DNA of 64,000 bases. Origin: Saccharothrix ecbatanensis (lineage in GTDB: Bacteria > Actinomycetota > Actinomycetes > Mycobacteriales > Pseudonocardiaceae). Every line of letters begins with the position of its first letter. Position 1 is the first letter of the stretch. A model generated the notes under the pieces. The model was not told the origin of the DNA. It ran no database searches and saw nothing but the letters and a program-made list of their open reading frames with translations. The stretch is from assembly GCF_014205015.1 (NCBI RefSeq), contig NZ_JACHMO010000001.1, positions 2,542,001 to 2,606,000 on the forward strand, written 5' to 3'. Made by a program: the position numbers and the translations under genes. This document shows, one piece after another, positions 51,453 to 59,883 of this stretch.

Positions 51453-51710
51453 ATGGTCCGACAGCCACTCACCCCGTCCGACCGCGAACGAGGCGAACGC
51501 CTCGGCGAGATCCTCCGCCTCGCACGCGGACCACGCAGCATGGTCGACGTCGCCGCCACAGCCGGCATCTCGGTCGAAACCCTCCGCAAAATCGAACGCG
51601 GCCGCGTGCCCACACCCGCCTTCTTCACCGTCGCCGCCCTCTGCGAAGCCGTCGGACTCTCACTCGACGCGCTGTCCCGCGCCCTCGAACCCCAACGGCT
51701 GTCGGCCTGA
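51453..51710 (+). CDS. XRE-family helix-turn-helix regulator
   Basis: 85 residues, almost entirely a helix-turn-helix domain: LGEILRLARGPRSMVDVAATAG then ISVETLRKIERGRVPTPAF is the XRE recognition unit. The start codon is three bases from a large palindrome, so it is likely leaderless and autorepressed. The methyltransferase gene follows after four bases, and the methionine aminopeptidase gene is divergent, so it probably controls both sides. Confidence 0.88.
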   Translation: MVRQPLTPSDRERGERLGEILRLARGPRSMVDVAATAGISVETLRKIERGRVPTPAFFTVAALCEAVGLSLDALSRALEPQRLSA

Positions 51711-51714
51711 TCCG

Positions 51715-52320
51715 ATGCACGAGTTCGTCCGCGCCGCGACCACCCCGCGGCCGGTGCCGCTCACACCCGACATCGTCCTGCACACCGCCGACGACCTCAT
51801 CACCCTCTGGGAACGCACCGGCACACCCGAACCCCCGTTCTGGGCGTTCCCCTGGGCCGGCGGCCAGGCACTCGCCCGCCACATCCTCGACCACCCCGAC
51901 CTCGTCGCCGGCCGCCGCGTGCTCGACCTCGCCTCCGGCTCCGGCCTGGTCGCCGTAGCCGCCGCCCGCGCCGGCGGACACGTCACCGCCAACGACATCG
52001 ACCCCGTCGCCATCACCCTCAACGCCCACGCCAACGACGTCACCGTCACCATCGCCACCGGCGACCTCCTCGACACCACCCCCGACGTCGACGTCCTCCT
52101 CGCCGGCGACGTCTTCTACGACCGCGACATGGCCGCCCGCGTCGAACCGTTCCTCCTCGCCGCCCACCGCCGCGGCATCCTCGTCCTCGTCGGCGACCCC
52201 CAGCGCAGCTTCATGCCCCGCGACTGGACCCGCGTCGACGCCTTCCCCGTCCCGGTGCCCCACGACCTGGAAGGCGTCGACATCAAGACCACCACCGTGT
52301 GGCGGCCCGCCACTACCTGA
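51715..52320 (+). CDS. Class I SAM-dependent methyltransferase (ETFB/Nnt1-like)
   Basis: 201 residues. PFWAFPWAGGQALARHILDHP then the SAM motif VLDLASGSGLVAVAAARAG, the acidic ANDIDPVAITLNAHAND and LLAGDVFYDRDM match the protein-lysine (ETFB/METTL20) and Nnt1-like groups. The target could be a protein. Four bases after the XRE regulator stop, thus in the same operon. Confidence 0.88.
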   Translation: MHEFVRAATTPRPVPLTPDIVLHTADDLITLWERTGTPEPPFWAFPWAGGQALARHILDHPDLVAGRRVLDLASGSGLVAVAAARAGGHVTANDIDPVAITLNAHANDVTVTIATGDLLDTTPDVDVLLAGDVFYDRDMAARVEPFLLAAHRRGILVLVGDPQRSFMPRDWTRVDAFPVPVPHDLEGVDIKTTTVWRPATT

Positions 52321-52427
52321 CCATGCCCACGAACTCCACCCAGTAGAACCGGGCCGACGCCCCGCCATGCCGGGCACCCCGGCCACCCGCTACGCCCGCG
52401 CCACACCCGGGACACGCGACCCCTGAC

Positions 52428-53375
52428 CTACAGGCGATACGCGAACCCGTCCGTCGCCGCCAGCACCGCCTCACCCATCCCCGGATCCGTCGCCGCGTGC
52501 GACGCCCCCCGCACCACCACCAACTCCGCGTCCGGCCACACCTGCGCCAACTCCCACACCGTCCCCAACGGCAACTGCAAGTCCAACCGACCGTGCACCA
52601 ACACCGCCGGAATCCCGTGCAACCGCTCCACGTCCCGCAACACCCGACCGTCCTCCAACCACGCCCCGTGCCGGAAGTAGTGCGCCGTCAACCGCGCGAA
52701 CGCCATCTGCCACACCGGATCCGACATCCGCGGTCCCGCCCGGTGATCCGGGTGCACCGACAGGATCGACGCCTCCCAGTCCGTCCAGTCCGTCGCCGCC
52801 TTCACCCGCACCACCGGATCAGGCGAATTCAGCAGCGCGTCGTACGCCTCCACCGGATCCGCCGCACCCTCACCCGCGCCCCGCCGGAACCTCGCCCACT
52901 GCTCCGGGAACAACATGCCCAGCCCGTTGTACAACCAGTGCAACTCACGACGCCGGGCCGTCATCACCGCGACCAGCACCATCTCGCTCACCCGATGCGG
53001 GAACAACTCCGCGTAGTGCAGACCCAGCGTCGTTCCCCACGACGCGCCGAACACCATCCACCGATCGACACCCAGGTGCTCCCGCAACCGCTCGATGTCC
53101 GCCACCAGGTGCGCGGTCGTGTTCACCGACAGATCCGTCGAGTACTCGCTCGCGTGCGGCAGACTCCGACCACTCCCACGCTGGTCGAACAACACGATCC
53201 GGTACGCCGCCGGGTCGAACCGCCGCCGGACGTCGGGGGAGCAGCCCGTACCCGGACCACCGTGCAGGCACACCACCGGCTTCCCCTCCGGATTCCCGCA
53301 CACCTCCCAGTAGACGAGGTTGCCGTCCCCGACGTCCAGCATCCCGTGCTCGTACGGCTCGATCTCCGGGTACAT
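52428..53375 (-). CDS. pip: Proline iminopeptidase (S33)
   Basis: About 315 residues. LHGGPGTGCSPDVRRRFDP, LFDQRGSGRSLPHASE and the nucleophile in FGASWGTTLGLHYAE match the S33 prolyl aminopeptidase family, with a histidine in VRGASHAATDP. It releases N-terminal proline from peptides. GAGGAG precedes the ATG at 53375. It is divergent from a MarR regulator with an operator-like repeat between them. Confidence 0.92.
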   Translation of the reverse strand: MYPEIEPYEHGMLDVGDGNLVYWEVCGNPEGKPVVCLHGGPGTGCSPDVRRRFDPAAYRIVLFDQRGSGRSLPHASEYSTDLSVNTTAHLVADIERLREHLGVDRWMVFGASWGTTLGLHYAELFPHRVSEMVLVAVMTARRRELHWLYNGLGMLFPEQWARFRRGAGEGAADPVEAYDALLNSPDPVVRVKAATDWTDWEASILSVHPDHRAGPRMSDPVWQMAFARLTAHYFRHGAWLEDGRVLRDVERLHGIPAVLVHGRLDLQLPLGTVWELAQVWPDAELVVVRGASHAATDPGMGEAVLAATDGFAYRL

Positions 53376-53391
53376 CGGCACTCCTCGGATA

Positions 53392-53409
53392 TGCAACAGT
53401 GCTGTTACA
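53392..53409. promoter_or_regulatory. Operator-like inverted repeat between pip and the MarR gene
   Basis: TGCAACA (53392-53398) and TGTTACA (53403-53409) are complementary except for one position, around a 4-base spacer. The site is nine bases before the MarR start and 17 bases before the pip start, so the MarR protein may regulate both. Confidence 0.6.
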
Positions 53410-53417
53410 TTAGGGGA

Positions 53418-53981
53418 GTGGACCACCGACCCGCACCCGAATTCCTCGGCACCCGCCTACGCCACCTGCTCGACCTCCTCGACAGCGGCGTCGCCCGCGT
53501 CTACACCGACCTCGGCCTACCGGGCTTCCGACCCCGCTACACCCCGGTCATCCGCCTCGTACACACCGGGGGACCGCAGTCCATCCGCGACCTCGCCAAC
53601 ACCATCGGCGTCACCCACTCCGCCGTCAGCCAGACCGTCAACCAGATGCGCCGCGACGGACTCGTCGACCTCCGACCCGGCGACGACGCCCGCCAACGCA
53701 TCGTCCACCTCACCGACCACGCCCGCGCCATCCTGCCCACCCTCGACGCCGAATGGCAGGCCACCACCGCCGCCGCCCGAACCCTCGACGCCGAACTGCC
53801 CCACCCCCTCACCGACCTCGTCGCCGCAGCCCTCGAAGCACTGGGGGAGCGGCCCATGCACGACCGCATCCACGACCACCTCCAGCCGGACCGCACACCA
53901 CTCCCGACCCAGCCGCCGACTCAGCCCGGTCAGCCGTCGCCGGACCAGCCACCGGGTCAGCCGCAGCCTGGTCAGCCGTAG
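53418..53981 (+). CDS. MarR-family transcriptional regulator
   Basis: About 187 residues. IRDLANTIGVTHSAVSQTVNQM with RRDGLVDLRPGDDARQRIVHL is the MarR winged-helix. The last 25 residues are a Pro/Gln-rich tail (PPTQPGQPSPDQPPGQ), encoded by a CAGCC-rich tract and probably disordered. The start is a GTG at 53418 directly after AGGGGA. Its 3' end overlaps the convergent WYL-regulator gene by 10 bases. Confidence 0.88.
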   Translation: MDHRPAPEFLGTRLRHLLDLLDSGVARVYTDLGLPGFRPRYTPVIRLVHTGGPQSIRDLANTIGVTHSAVSQTVNQMRRDGLVDLRPGDDARQRIVHLTDHARAILPTLDAEWQATTAAARTLDAELPHPLTDLVAAALEALGERPMHDRIHDHLQPDRTPLPTQPPTQPGQPSPDQPPGQPQPGQP

Positions 53982-54910
53982 CGCGCCACCAACTCCGAGC
54001 CCAACCGCGCCAACTCAGCCCGCACCCCGTCCGACTCCACCACCTCCACCAGCGCACCCCACCCCGCCAACACCTGGGCGATCATCAGGGGAGCAGGCGC
54101 CGACAACCGCAACCGCGCCCGACCGTCCACGTCCTCCAACACCTCACAGTGCCGCCCGAACTGATCCCGCAACACCGACACGTACCGCGCCTCGACCGAC
54201 ACCACCGCCGACACCGTCGACCGCCGACGCTCCACCTCGGACACCACCCGGTCCCACGCCGCAGACAGGTCGAAATCCGCCGGACGCGCGAACACCTCGT
54301 CCGTCACCCGCGCCGACACCACCCGATCCACCCGGAACGTCCGCTCACCCGCACCCGTCCCCGCCACGAGGTACCAGACCTCGTCCTTGTCCACCAACCC
54401 CCACGGCTCCACCACCCGCTCCGACCGCGACCGCCCACGCCCCTCGTACACCAACTCCACCCGCAGACGCCGCACCACCGCCTCCTGCAACACCTCCACC
54501 AACCCCGGCCGGTCACGACCCACCGCACCCCACCCGGCCACGTCCACCACCACCGCGTCCGCCGCCGCCTGAGCACCCTCCCGGAACGTCTCCGGCAACG
54601 CCCGCACCAACTTCCGCAACGCCGCCCGCACCTCCGGCGACCCCGCCGCCGCAGGCCCCACCAACAGGAACAACGCCTGCGCCTCCGACGACGTCAACCC
54701 ACTCAGATCCGTCCGCGCACGCCCCACCAACCGCCAACCACCACCACGACCCGGCTGCGGGTACACCGGCACACCAGCCGCCGACAACGCCTCCAGATCC
54801 CGACGCGCCGTCGCCAACGACACCTCGAGCTCACCGGCCACCTCGGCCGCCGTCACCTGCCCCCGCGCCTGCATCAACAGGAGAGTGGCCACCAACCGGT
54901 CCGCACGCAT
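53972..54910 (-). CDS. WYL-domain DeoR/YafY-type transcriptional regulator
   Basis: About 312 residues. The N-terminal helix-turn-helix is MRADRLVATLLLMQARGQVT with VSLATARRDLEALSAAGVPVY; the WYL domain holds RSERVVEPWGLVDKDEVWYLVAG with RTFRVDRVVSARVTD. A 25-bp palindromic operator separates it from the divergent VOC gene, so it likely represses both. WYL proteins often bind a nucleic acid or small-molecule ligand. Confidence 0.92.
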   Translation of the reverse strand: MRADRLVATLLLMQARGQVTAAEVAGELEVSLATARRDLEALSAAGVPVYPQPGRGGGWRLVGRARTDLSGLTSSEAQALFLLVGPAAAGSPEVRAALRKLVRALPETFREGAQAAADAVVVDVAGWGAVGRDRPGLVEVLQEAVVRRLRVELVYEGRGRSRSERVVEPWGLVDKDEVWYLVAGTGAGERTFRVDRVVSARVTDEVFARPADFDLSAAWDRVVSEVERRRSTVSAVVSVEARYVSVLRDQFGRHCEVLEDVDGRARLRLSAPAPLMIAQVLAGWGALVEVVESDGVRAELARLGSELVARYG

Positions 54911-54928
54911 GGCCCCAGTCTCCCCGGA

Positions 54929-54953
54929 AAAGTGCTCACACCGTGAGCACTTT
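54929..54953. promoter_or_regulatory. Operator palindrome between the WYL regulator and VOC genes
   Basis: AAAGTGCTCAC (54929-54939) and GTGAGCACTTT (54943-54953) are exact complements around a 3-base spacer. It is 19 bases from the WYL regulator start and 53 bases from the VOC start. This is the likely WYL regulator binding site. Confidence 0.8.
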
Positions 54954-55006
54954 GACCGCCAGAGTGGGAACCAACAGCGAACGAACGACCGGAAAGAGGA
55001 ACCACC

Positions 55007-55405
55007 ATGCTCCGCGGACTCACCACCACCAGCTTCTTCGCCGACGACCTCGACGCCGCGGCCGCCTGGTACACCGAGTTCTTCGGCATCGAGCCGTACT
55101 TCAAGGTCCCCGGCGGCTACATCGAGTTCCGGATCGGGGACTACGAGCACGAGTTCGGCATCGTCAAGAGCGACTACGCGCCGCACGACGTGCACAGCGG
55201 CCCGGCCGGGGCGATCACGTACTGGGCCGTGGACGACCTCCAGGCCACGCTGGACCGGCTCGCCGAACTCGGCGCCAAGCCGCACGACGAGCCGAAGGTG
55301 CGGGGCGAGGGTTACGTCACCGCCAGCGTGGTCGACCCGTTCGGCAACGTCCTGGGCGTGATGGCGAACGCGCACTACTTCGAGATGCTGGGGAAGCGGT
55401 CCTGA
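55007..55405 (+). CDS. VOC-family (glyoxalase/bleomycin-resistance-like) protein
   Basis: 132 residues. TTSFFADDLDAAAAWYTEFFG then GYIEFRIGDYEHEFGIVKSD, ITYWAVDDLQATLDRLAELGA and VVDPFGNVLGVMAN show the paired beta-alpha-beta units of VOC. The Glu/His pairs usual for metal binding are only partly evident (EFRIGD, HEFGI). An AAGAGGAACC box precedes the ATG. Probably controlled by the divergent WYL regulator. Confidence 0.9.
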   Translation: MLRGLTTTSFFADDLDAAAAWYTEFFGIEPYFKVPGGYIEFRIGDYEHEFGIVKSDYAPHDVHSGPAGAITYWAVDDLQATLDRLAELGAKPHDEPKVRGEGYVTASVVDPFGNVLGVMANAHYFEMLGKRS

Positions 55406-55649
55406 ACCCGCTACTTAACATAATGTAGATTATCGGCGTTACGGACGACCCGGTGAGCAGGGGTTGAAAGCACGGCACAGACCATCCACACAGGCCGAAC
55501 ACATCGTTCCGCACACGCCGCCGTCGACCGTCCCGCCGCGCCGCCCGCGCGCACTGCCACGGCAAGCCGTCGCACCAACGACGCCACGGTGCCGGGCGGC
55601 CGATACGGACCGGCGAGCCCGAGGGGCCCCACACCGGGGCGCGGACGGG

Positions 55650-55710
55650 CATCCGCTCACACCACCGTAGAAACGTCACAGTGACGGATCACCGGTGGTG
55701 TGAGCGGATG
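55650..55710. repeat. Large nested inverted repeat
   Basis: CATCCGCTCACACCACCG (55650-55667) and its exact complement (55693-55710) are 18-bp arms. The 25-base interior contains CGTCACAGTGACG (55674-55686), itself an inverted repeat. Together they make a two-tier cruciform or hairpin. I know of no family for it; a recombination or transposon-end site or a regulatory element is possible. Confidence 0.85.
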
Positions 55711-55949
55711 TCGAGCCCGACGCGCACGCCGGACCCGCCGTCGAAGTCGATCACCAGAGGCCGCCTGGAGGGCCTGAGCGCTCGGCAGGTCGTCACTGAC
55801 TCGACTGGCCACCGGCGCGCGACCTGCCAACGGCGGCACGCATGCACACGTGCGCGTTCGAAGGGCTGAGTCGGCCGCCGGCGTGACGTCCGAGAGGGGT
55901 AATCCCCCAGTCGGGGCCCGAACCCCTTCCAGCCCCTTCCGGACCTCCT

Positions 55950-55979
55950 TTTGATGGATAATGGCGATTATCCATCAAA
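55950..55979. promoter_or_regulatory. Operator palindrome upstream of the ABM gene
   Basis: TTTGATGGATAAT (55950-55962) and ATTATCCATCAAA (55967-55979) are exact complements around GGCG. The site is about 100 bases before the ABM gene start, and no regulator gene is adjacent. Confidence 0.7.
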
Positions 55980-56077
55980 TGATCTTGAGTGCGGGGGATC
56001 GGGACCGATGAGTTCGTGGTCGCCGCTGCGTACACACCTTCGTAGGCAGTCATCGCGTACTACGGAAGGTGTCCCCA

Positions 56078-56368
56078 GTGTTGATCATTGCCGGTTTCCT
56101 GGAGGTCGACCCGGATCGGCGCGACGCGTTCGTCGCCGCTCACGTGGATCTGGTGCGTCGGGCCCGCCGCTCCCCCGGGTGTCTCGACCTGGCCATCACC
56201 GCCGATCCGGTGGACCCCGGTCGGGTGAACAACTTCGAGCGCTGGGCGTCCCGTGCTGAGTTGGAGGCGTGGCGTGCGGTGGCGGGGGCGCCGGACATGG
56301 GGATCGAGATCGTCGGTGGTGACGTGATGGAGTACGGCGTGAGCGGGGTTCGTCCGGTGTTCGGCTGA
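56078..56368 (+). CDS. Antibiotic biosynthesis monooxygenase (ABM)-domain protein
   Basis: About 96 residues. LIIAGFLEVDPDRRDAFVAAHV, CLDLAITADPVDPGRVNNFERW and a C-terminal FEV-type strand (MGIEIVGGDVMEYGV) match the ABM fold: a ferredoxin-like dimer used for quinone- or heme-related oxidation. GTG 56078 is preferred, with GGAAGG eight bases upstream; GTG 56069 is in frame but overlaps that box. Function is not defined by sequence. Confidence 0.85.
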   Translation: MLIIAGFLEVDPDRRDAFVAAHVDLVRRARRSPGCLDLAITADPVDPGRVNNFERWASRAELEAWRAVAGAPDMGIEIVGGDVMEYGVSGVRPVFG

Positions 56369-56425
56369 GCGCCGTCGTGGGTTCCGTCGCGGGTTTTGTC
56401 GGTGGGGTGCGGTAGGAAGATCGAC

Positions 56426-57397
56426 ATGCTGGTGCTTGCCGCTCAGGAGTCGTTCTTCCTCGCTCGTCGTCCGCGGAAGGATTCGCCGCACACGACGGCG
56501 GCGTATCGGCGTGATCTGGCTGGTGTGACGGTGTTGCTGGCGGAGGTGACGGGTACTCCCCCGGCTCGGTTGGAGATCTCGGATCTGACGGGGCGGAACC
56601 TGCGTGAGGCGTTCGGGGTGTTCGCGGATTCGCATGCGAAGTCGTCGGTGTTGCGGGCGTGGTCGACGTGGAACCAGTTTTTGACGTTCTGCGTGGCGGA
56701 GGATCTGGTGCCGGGGAATCCGATGGGTGCGGTGGCGCGGCCGAAGACGCCTCCGTTGACGCCGAAGCCGTTGCGGGGTGAGGACACGCCGGAGCGGTTG
56801 TTGGCGGCTGCGGCGGAGGGGGCGCGGAAGGGGCGTGATCCGTGGCCTGAGCGTGATGTGCTGGTGTTGGCGTTGGGTCTGGTGGCGGGGTTGCGGTCGG
56901 CGGAGATGCGGACGTTGACGTTGGCGTCGGTGGTGGGCCGGCCGGGTGAGCGTCGGTTGCACGTGGTGGGCAAGGGGAATCGGGATCGGTCGGTGCCGAT
57001 CGAGTCGGCGATGGATCGGATCATCGAGCAGTACCTGGTGTCGTGTCGGCGGCGTTTTCCGCAGGCGCGGTTCGATCGGGGGTCGGCGTTGGTGCGTGAT
57101 CGGCATGGTGAGCCGATCGGTCGGGGTGGGTTGGAGTATCTGGTGCGGTCGTGTTTCCGGTGGGCGGGGTTGCACGATCGGGTGCCGTCGGGGGCGAATC
57201 TGCACGCGTTGCGGCACACGTTCGCGACGCGGTTGGCGGAGGACGGCGCGTCGGCGTCGGAGATCATGGCGTTGTTGGGTCATGCGTCGTTGGCGACGTC
57301 GCAGAATTACATCGAGGCGACGGCGCGGGAGCGGCGGGCGGCGGTGGCGGGTAGTCGGACGAATCTGTCGTTGGCGCGGTTGCCGGACCGGGAGTGA
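56426..57397 (+). CDS. Tyrosine recombinase (XerC/D-like)
   Basis: About 323 residues. An N-terminal SAM-like domain (SPHTTAAYRRDLAGVTVLLAEV) precedes the catalytic domain with Arg in LGLVAGLRSAEMRTL, Lys in VVGKGNRDRSVP, the His-x-x-Arg box HALRHTFATRLAEDG, His in LLGHASLATS and the tyrosine nucleophile in SQNYIEATA. All catalytic residues are present. It is not flanked by an evident att site. AGGAAG precedes the ATG. Upstream of the NHEJ operon, but the link may be positional only. Confidence 0.92.
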   Translation: MLVLAAQESFFLARRPRKDSPHTTAAYRRDLAGVTVLLAEVTGTPPARLEISDLTGRNLREAFGVFADSHAKSSVLRAWSTWNQFLTFCVAEDLVPGNPMGAVARPKTPPLTPKPLRGEDTPERLLAAAAEGARKGRDPWPERDVLVLALGLVAGLRSAEMRTLTLASVVGRPGERRLHVVGKGNRDRSVPIESAMDRIIEQYLVSCRRRFPQARFDRGSALVRDRHGEPIGRGGLEYLVRSCFRWAGLHDRVPSGANLHALRHTFATRLAEDGASASEIMALLGHASLATSQNYIEATARERRAAVAGSRTNLSLARLPDRE

Positions 57398-57496
57398 CGG
57401 GTCTCCCCTGGTCCGGTGGTTGCACTCCCCCGGTTCGTTAGCCCGTTCGGGTGACGTGCTAGTGCGGATCGTGCGGTTCGCGGGTAGTCACGTGGC

Positions 57497-58402
57497 ATGA
57501 GGTCCGTGTGGCGTGGGGCGATCTCCTTCGGGTTGGTGACGATCGGTGTCCGGTTGTACACGGCCACGGAGGAGCACGACTTCCGGTTCCACCAGGTGCA
57601 CCGGGAGGACGGTGGGCGCGTCCGGTACAAGCGGGTGTGCCAGGTGTGCGGCGAGGAGGTCGCTTACGCCGACATCGCGAAGGGGTACGAGCTGGACGAC
57701 GGTCGTGTGGTGGTGATGGACAGCGAGGATTTCGACAAGCTGCCGATCAACACGGATCACGCGATCGACGTGTTGGAGTTCGTGCCGGTCGACGAGGTGG
57801 ATCCGATTTATTTCCAGAAGTCCTATTATCTGGAGCCGGACAAGGCGGCGACGCGTCCTTATGTGTTGTTGCGGACGGCTTTGGAGCGGAGCGGTCAGCT
57901 CGCGGTGGTGAAGATCACGATTCGTCAGCGGGAGACGTTGGCGATGTTGCGGGCGCGTGAGGACTTGTTGGTGATGCACACGATGTTGTGGCCGGATGAG
58001 GTGCGGAAGCCTGATTTCGAGTTCCTGGGTTCGGATGTGGATGTGCGTCCGCAGGAGTTGAAGATGGCGTCGTCGTTGGTGGAGAGCATGGCGGGGTCTT
58101 TCGATCCGGGTGATTTTTCCGATGATTACACGGTGGCGATGCAGAAGTTGATCGAGGCGAAGGCCGAGGGTGCGGAGGTGCCGGAGCGGCCGGAGGCCGA
58201 GGAGGCCGGTGAGGTGATCGACTTGATGACGGCGTTGGAGCGGAGTGTGGAGCAGGCGAAGACGGCGCGTGGGGGGAAGTCGGCGGCGCGGAAGCCTGCG
58301 GCGAAGAAGGCTGCTTCGGGGTCGTCGGGGTCTGATGGTTCGTCGTCGTCGTCGTCGTCGTCGCGGAAGGCTCCGGCGAAGAAGAAGGCGAAGCCCGCCT
58401 GA
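57497..58402 (+). CDS. ku: Non-homologous end-joining protein Ku
   Basis: 301 residues. MRSVWRGAISFGLVTIGVRLY, HQVHREDGGRVRYKRVC, EVAYADIAKGYELDDGR and KITIRQRETLAMLRAR give the bacterial Ku core, which rings DNA ends. The C-terminal tail is rich in Lys/Ala/Ser (ARKPAAKKAASGSSGS) and is disordered and DNA-binding in other actinobacteria. First gene of a three-gene NHEJ operon with ligase and polymerase. Confidence 0.97.
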   Translation: MRSVWRGAISFGLVTIGVRLYTATEEHDFRFHQVHREDGGRVRYKRVCQVCGEEVAYADIAKGYELDDGRVVVMDSEDFDKLPINTDHAIDVLEFVPVDEVDPIYFQKSYYLEPDKAATRPYVLLRTALERSGQLAVVKITIRQRETLAMLRAREDLLVMHTMLWPDEVRKPDFEFLGSDVDVRPQELKMASSLVESMAGSFDPGDFSDDYTVAMQKLIEAKAEGAEVPERPEAEEAGEVIDLMTALERSVEQAKTARGGKSAARKPAAKKAASGSSGSDGSSSSSSSSRKAPAKKKAKPA

Positions 58403-58419
58403 GGGCGTGGCGGCGTGGG

Positions 58420-59883
58420 ATGGGTGGGGATCTTTCGGAGTACCGGCGGAAGCGGGTCGTGGGGCGGACGCCGGAGCCGGTGCCGGATGACGGGGTGTTG
58501 CCGCGGGGTGGTGATGACACTTTTGTGATCCAGGAGCACCACGCGTCGCGGTTGCATTGGGATGTGCGGTTGGAGCGGGGCGGGGTGTTGGTGTCGTGGG
58601 CGGTGCCGAAGGGTTTGCCGGCGGAGCCGGGGACGATCCGGTTGGCGGTGCGCACGGAGGATCATCCGTTGGAGTACGCGTCTTTTTCGGGTGTTATTCC
58701 GAAGGGTGAGTACGGCGCGGGTGAGATGTTCATCTGGGATCGCGGTCGGTATGAGACGGTGAAGTGGTCGGACCGCGAGGTGGATGTGGTGTTGCACGGT
58801 TCGCGGGTGGAGGGCGAGTTTGTTTTCTTCCGCCGTGAATCGTCCGGTGGTGATTCGTCGTCGGGCGGTAAGGATTGGATGGTGCGGCGGCGGCATGAGG
58901 CGGTGCGGCCGGATTGGGTGCCGTTGCCGGAGTTCGTGGCGCCGATGTTGGCGACGGCGGCGGCGGAGTTGCCGCGGCCGGAGTCGCGGTTCGCGTTCGA
59001 GTTCAAGTGGGACGGGGTGCGGGCGGTCGCCCGGGTGGAGGGTGGCCGGGTGCAGTTGACGAGTCGTGCGGGCAATGACGTGACGGGGACGTATCCGGAG
59101 TTGCAGGGCTTGGGTGCGCAGTTGGGTGCGACGCAGGTGTTGTTGGACGGGGAGATCGTGGCGTTGTCGGGGGGCCGGCCGAGTTTCGGGGCGTTGAAGG
59201 AGCGGATGCACGCGTCGGCGGCGCAGGCGCGGCGGTTGGTGGGGCGGGTGCCGGTGACGTTTTTGGTGTTCGACGTGTTGCACCTGGACGGTTCTCCGAC
59301 GGTGGATCTGCCGTATTCGCGGCGGCGTGAGCTGTTGGAGGGTTTGGGGTTGGGTGGTGCGCACTGGTTGACGCCGAGGGCGTTCCCGGGTCAGGGGGCG
59401 GCGGTGTTGGCGGCGAGTCGTGAGCAGGGGTTGGAGGGGGTGGTGGCGAAGCGGCTGGATTCGCGTTATGTGGCGGGTCGGCGGTCGCCGTTGTGGGTGA
59501 AGGTGACGGGGGTGTTGACGCAGGAGGTGGTGGTCGGGGGGTGGCGGCCGGGTGCGGGGAAGCGGAGGGGGCTGGTGGGGGCGTTGCTGCTGGGGGTGCC
59601 TGAGGGTGAGGGGTTGGTGTTCGCGGGGTCGGTGGGGACGGGGTTCGGTCAGGCGGAGTTGGAGCGGTTGACGGCGCGGCTCGGGGAGTTGGAGGTGGCG
59701 GAGTCGCCGTTCGTGTCGGGGGTGCCGCGGGATCGGGCTCGGGGTGCGCGGTGGGTGCGGCCGGTGTTGGTGGGTGAGGTGGCGCATCGGCAGTGGACGG
59801 CGGACGGGCGGATGCGGTTTCCGACGTGGCGGGGGTTGCGGCCGGACAAGTCGCCCGGGGAGGTGCGTCGGGTTGACGGGTGA
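58420..59883 (+). CDS. ligD: ATP-dependent DNA ligase LigD with 3'-phosphoesterase domain
   Basis: 487 residues. The N-terminal phosphoesterase domain has FVIQEHHASRLHWDVRLE with the metal-binding His/Asp/Arg set (about 37-51). The ligase domain has the AMP-accepting lysine in FEFKWDGVRAV (Lys196) and motifs such as LDGEIVALSG, VFDVLHLDGS and GVVAKRLDSRYVAG; the OB-fold part contains LWVKV. The polymerase domain is a separate downstream gene, unlike the single-chain mycobacterial form. It overlaps that gene by a few bases. Confidence 0.95.
   Translation: MGGDLSEYRRKRVVGRTPEPVPDDGVLPRGGDDTFVIQEHHASRLHWDVRLERGGVLVSWAVPKGLPAEPGTIRLAVRTEDHPLEYASFSGVIPKGEYGAGEMFIWDRGRYETVKWSDREVDVVLHGSRVEGEFVFFRRESSGGDSSSGGKDWMVRRRHEAVRPDWVPLPEFVAPMLATAAAELPRPESRFAFEFKWDGVRAVARVEGGRVQLTSRAGNDVTGTYPELQGLGAQLGATQVLLDGEIVALSGGRPSFGALKERMHASAAQARRLVGRVPVTFLVFDVLHLDGSPTVDLPYSRRRELLEGLGLGGAHWLTPRAFPGQGAAVLAASREQGLEGVVAKRLDSRYVAGRRSPLWVKVTGVLTQEVVVGGWRPGAGKRRGLVGALLLGVPEGEGLVFAGSVGTGFGQAELERLTARLGELEVAESPFVSGVPRDRARGARWVRPVLVGEVAHRQWTADGRMRFPTWRGLRPDKSPGEVRRVDG

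Larger units (their letters stand above)
55406..56077. other. Gene-poor stretch with inverted repeats
   Basis: A 672-base stretch without a credible gene. It begins with an AT-rich patch (ATAAT-GTAG-ATTAT near 55422-55435), then a GC-rich, low-coding-signal tract, the nested inverted repeat at 55650-55710, and an operator-like palindrome at 55950-55979 before the ABM gene. Short open frames on both strands show no recognisable product. Confidence 0.6.

Noticed and set aside
55681..55869. Short + strand frame after the nested inverted repeat
   Set aside because: It lacks a ribosome site, has no recognisable domain and overlaps an equally poor minus-strand frame.
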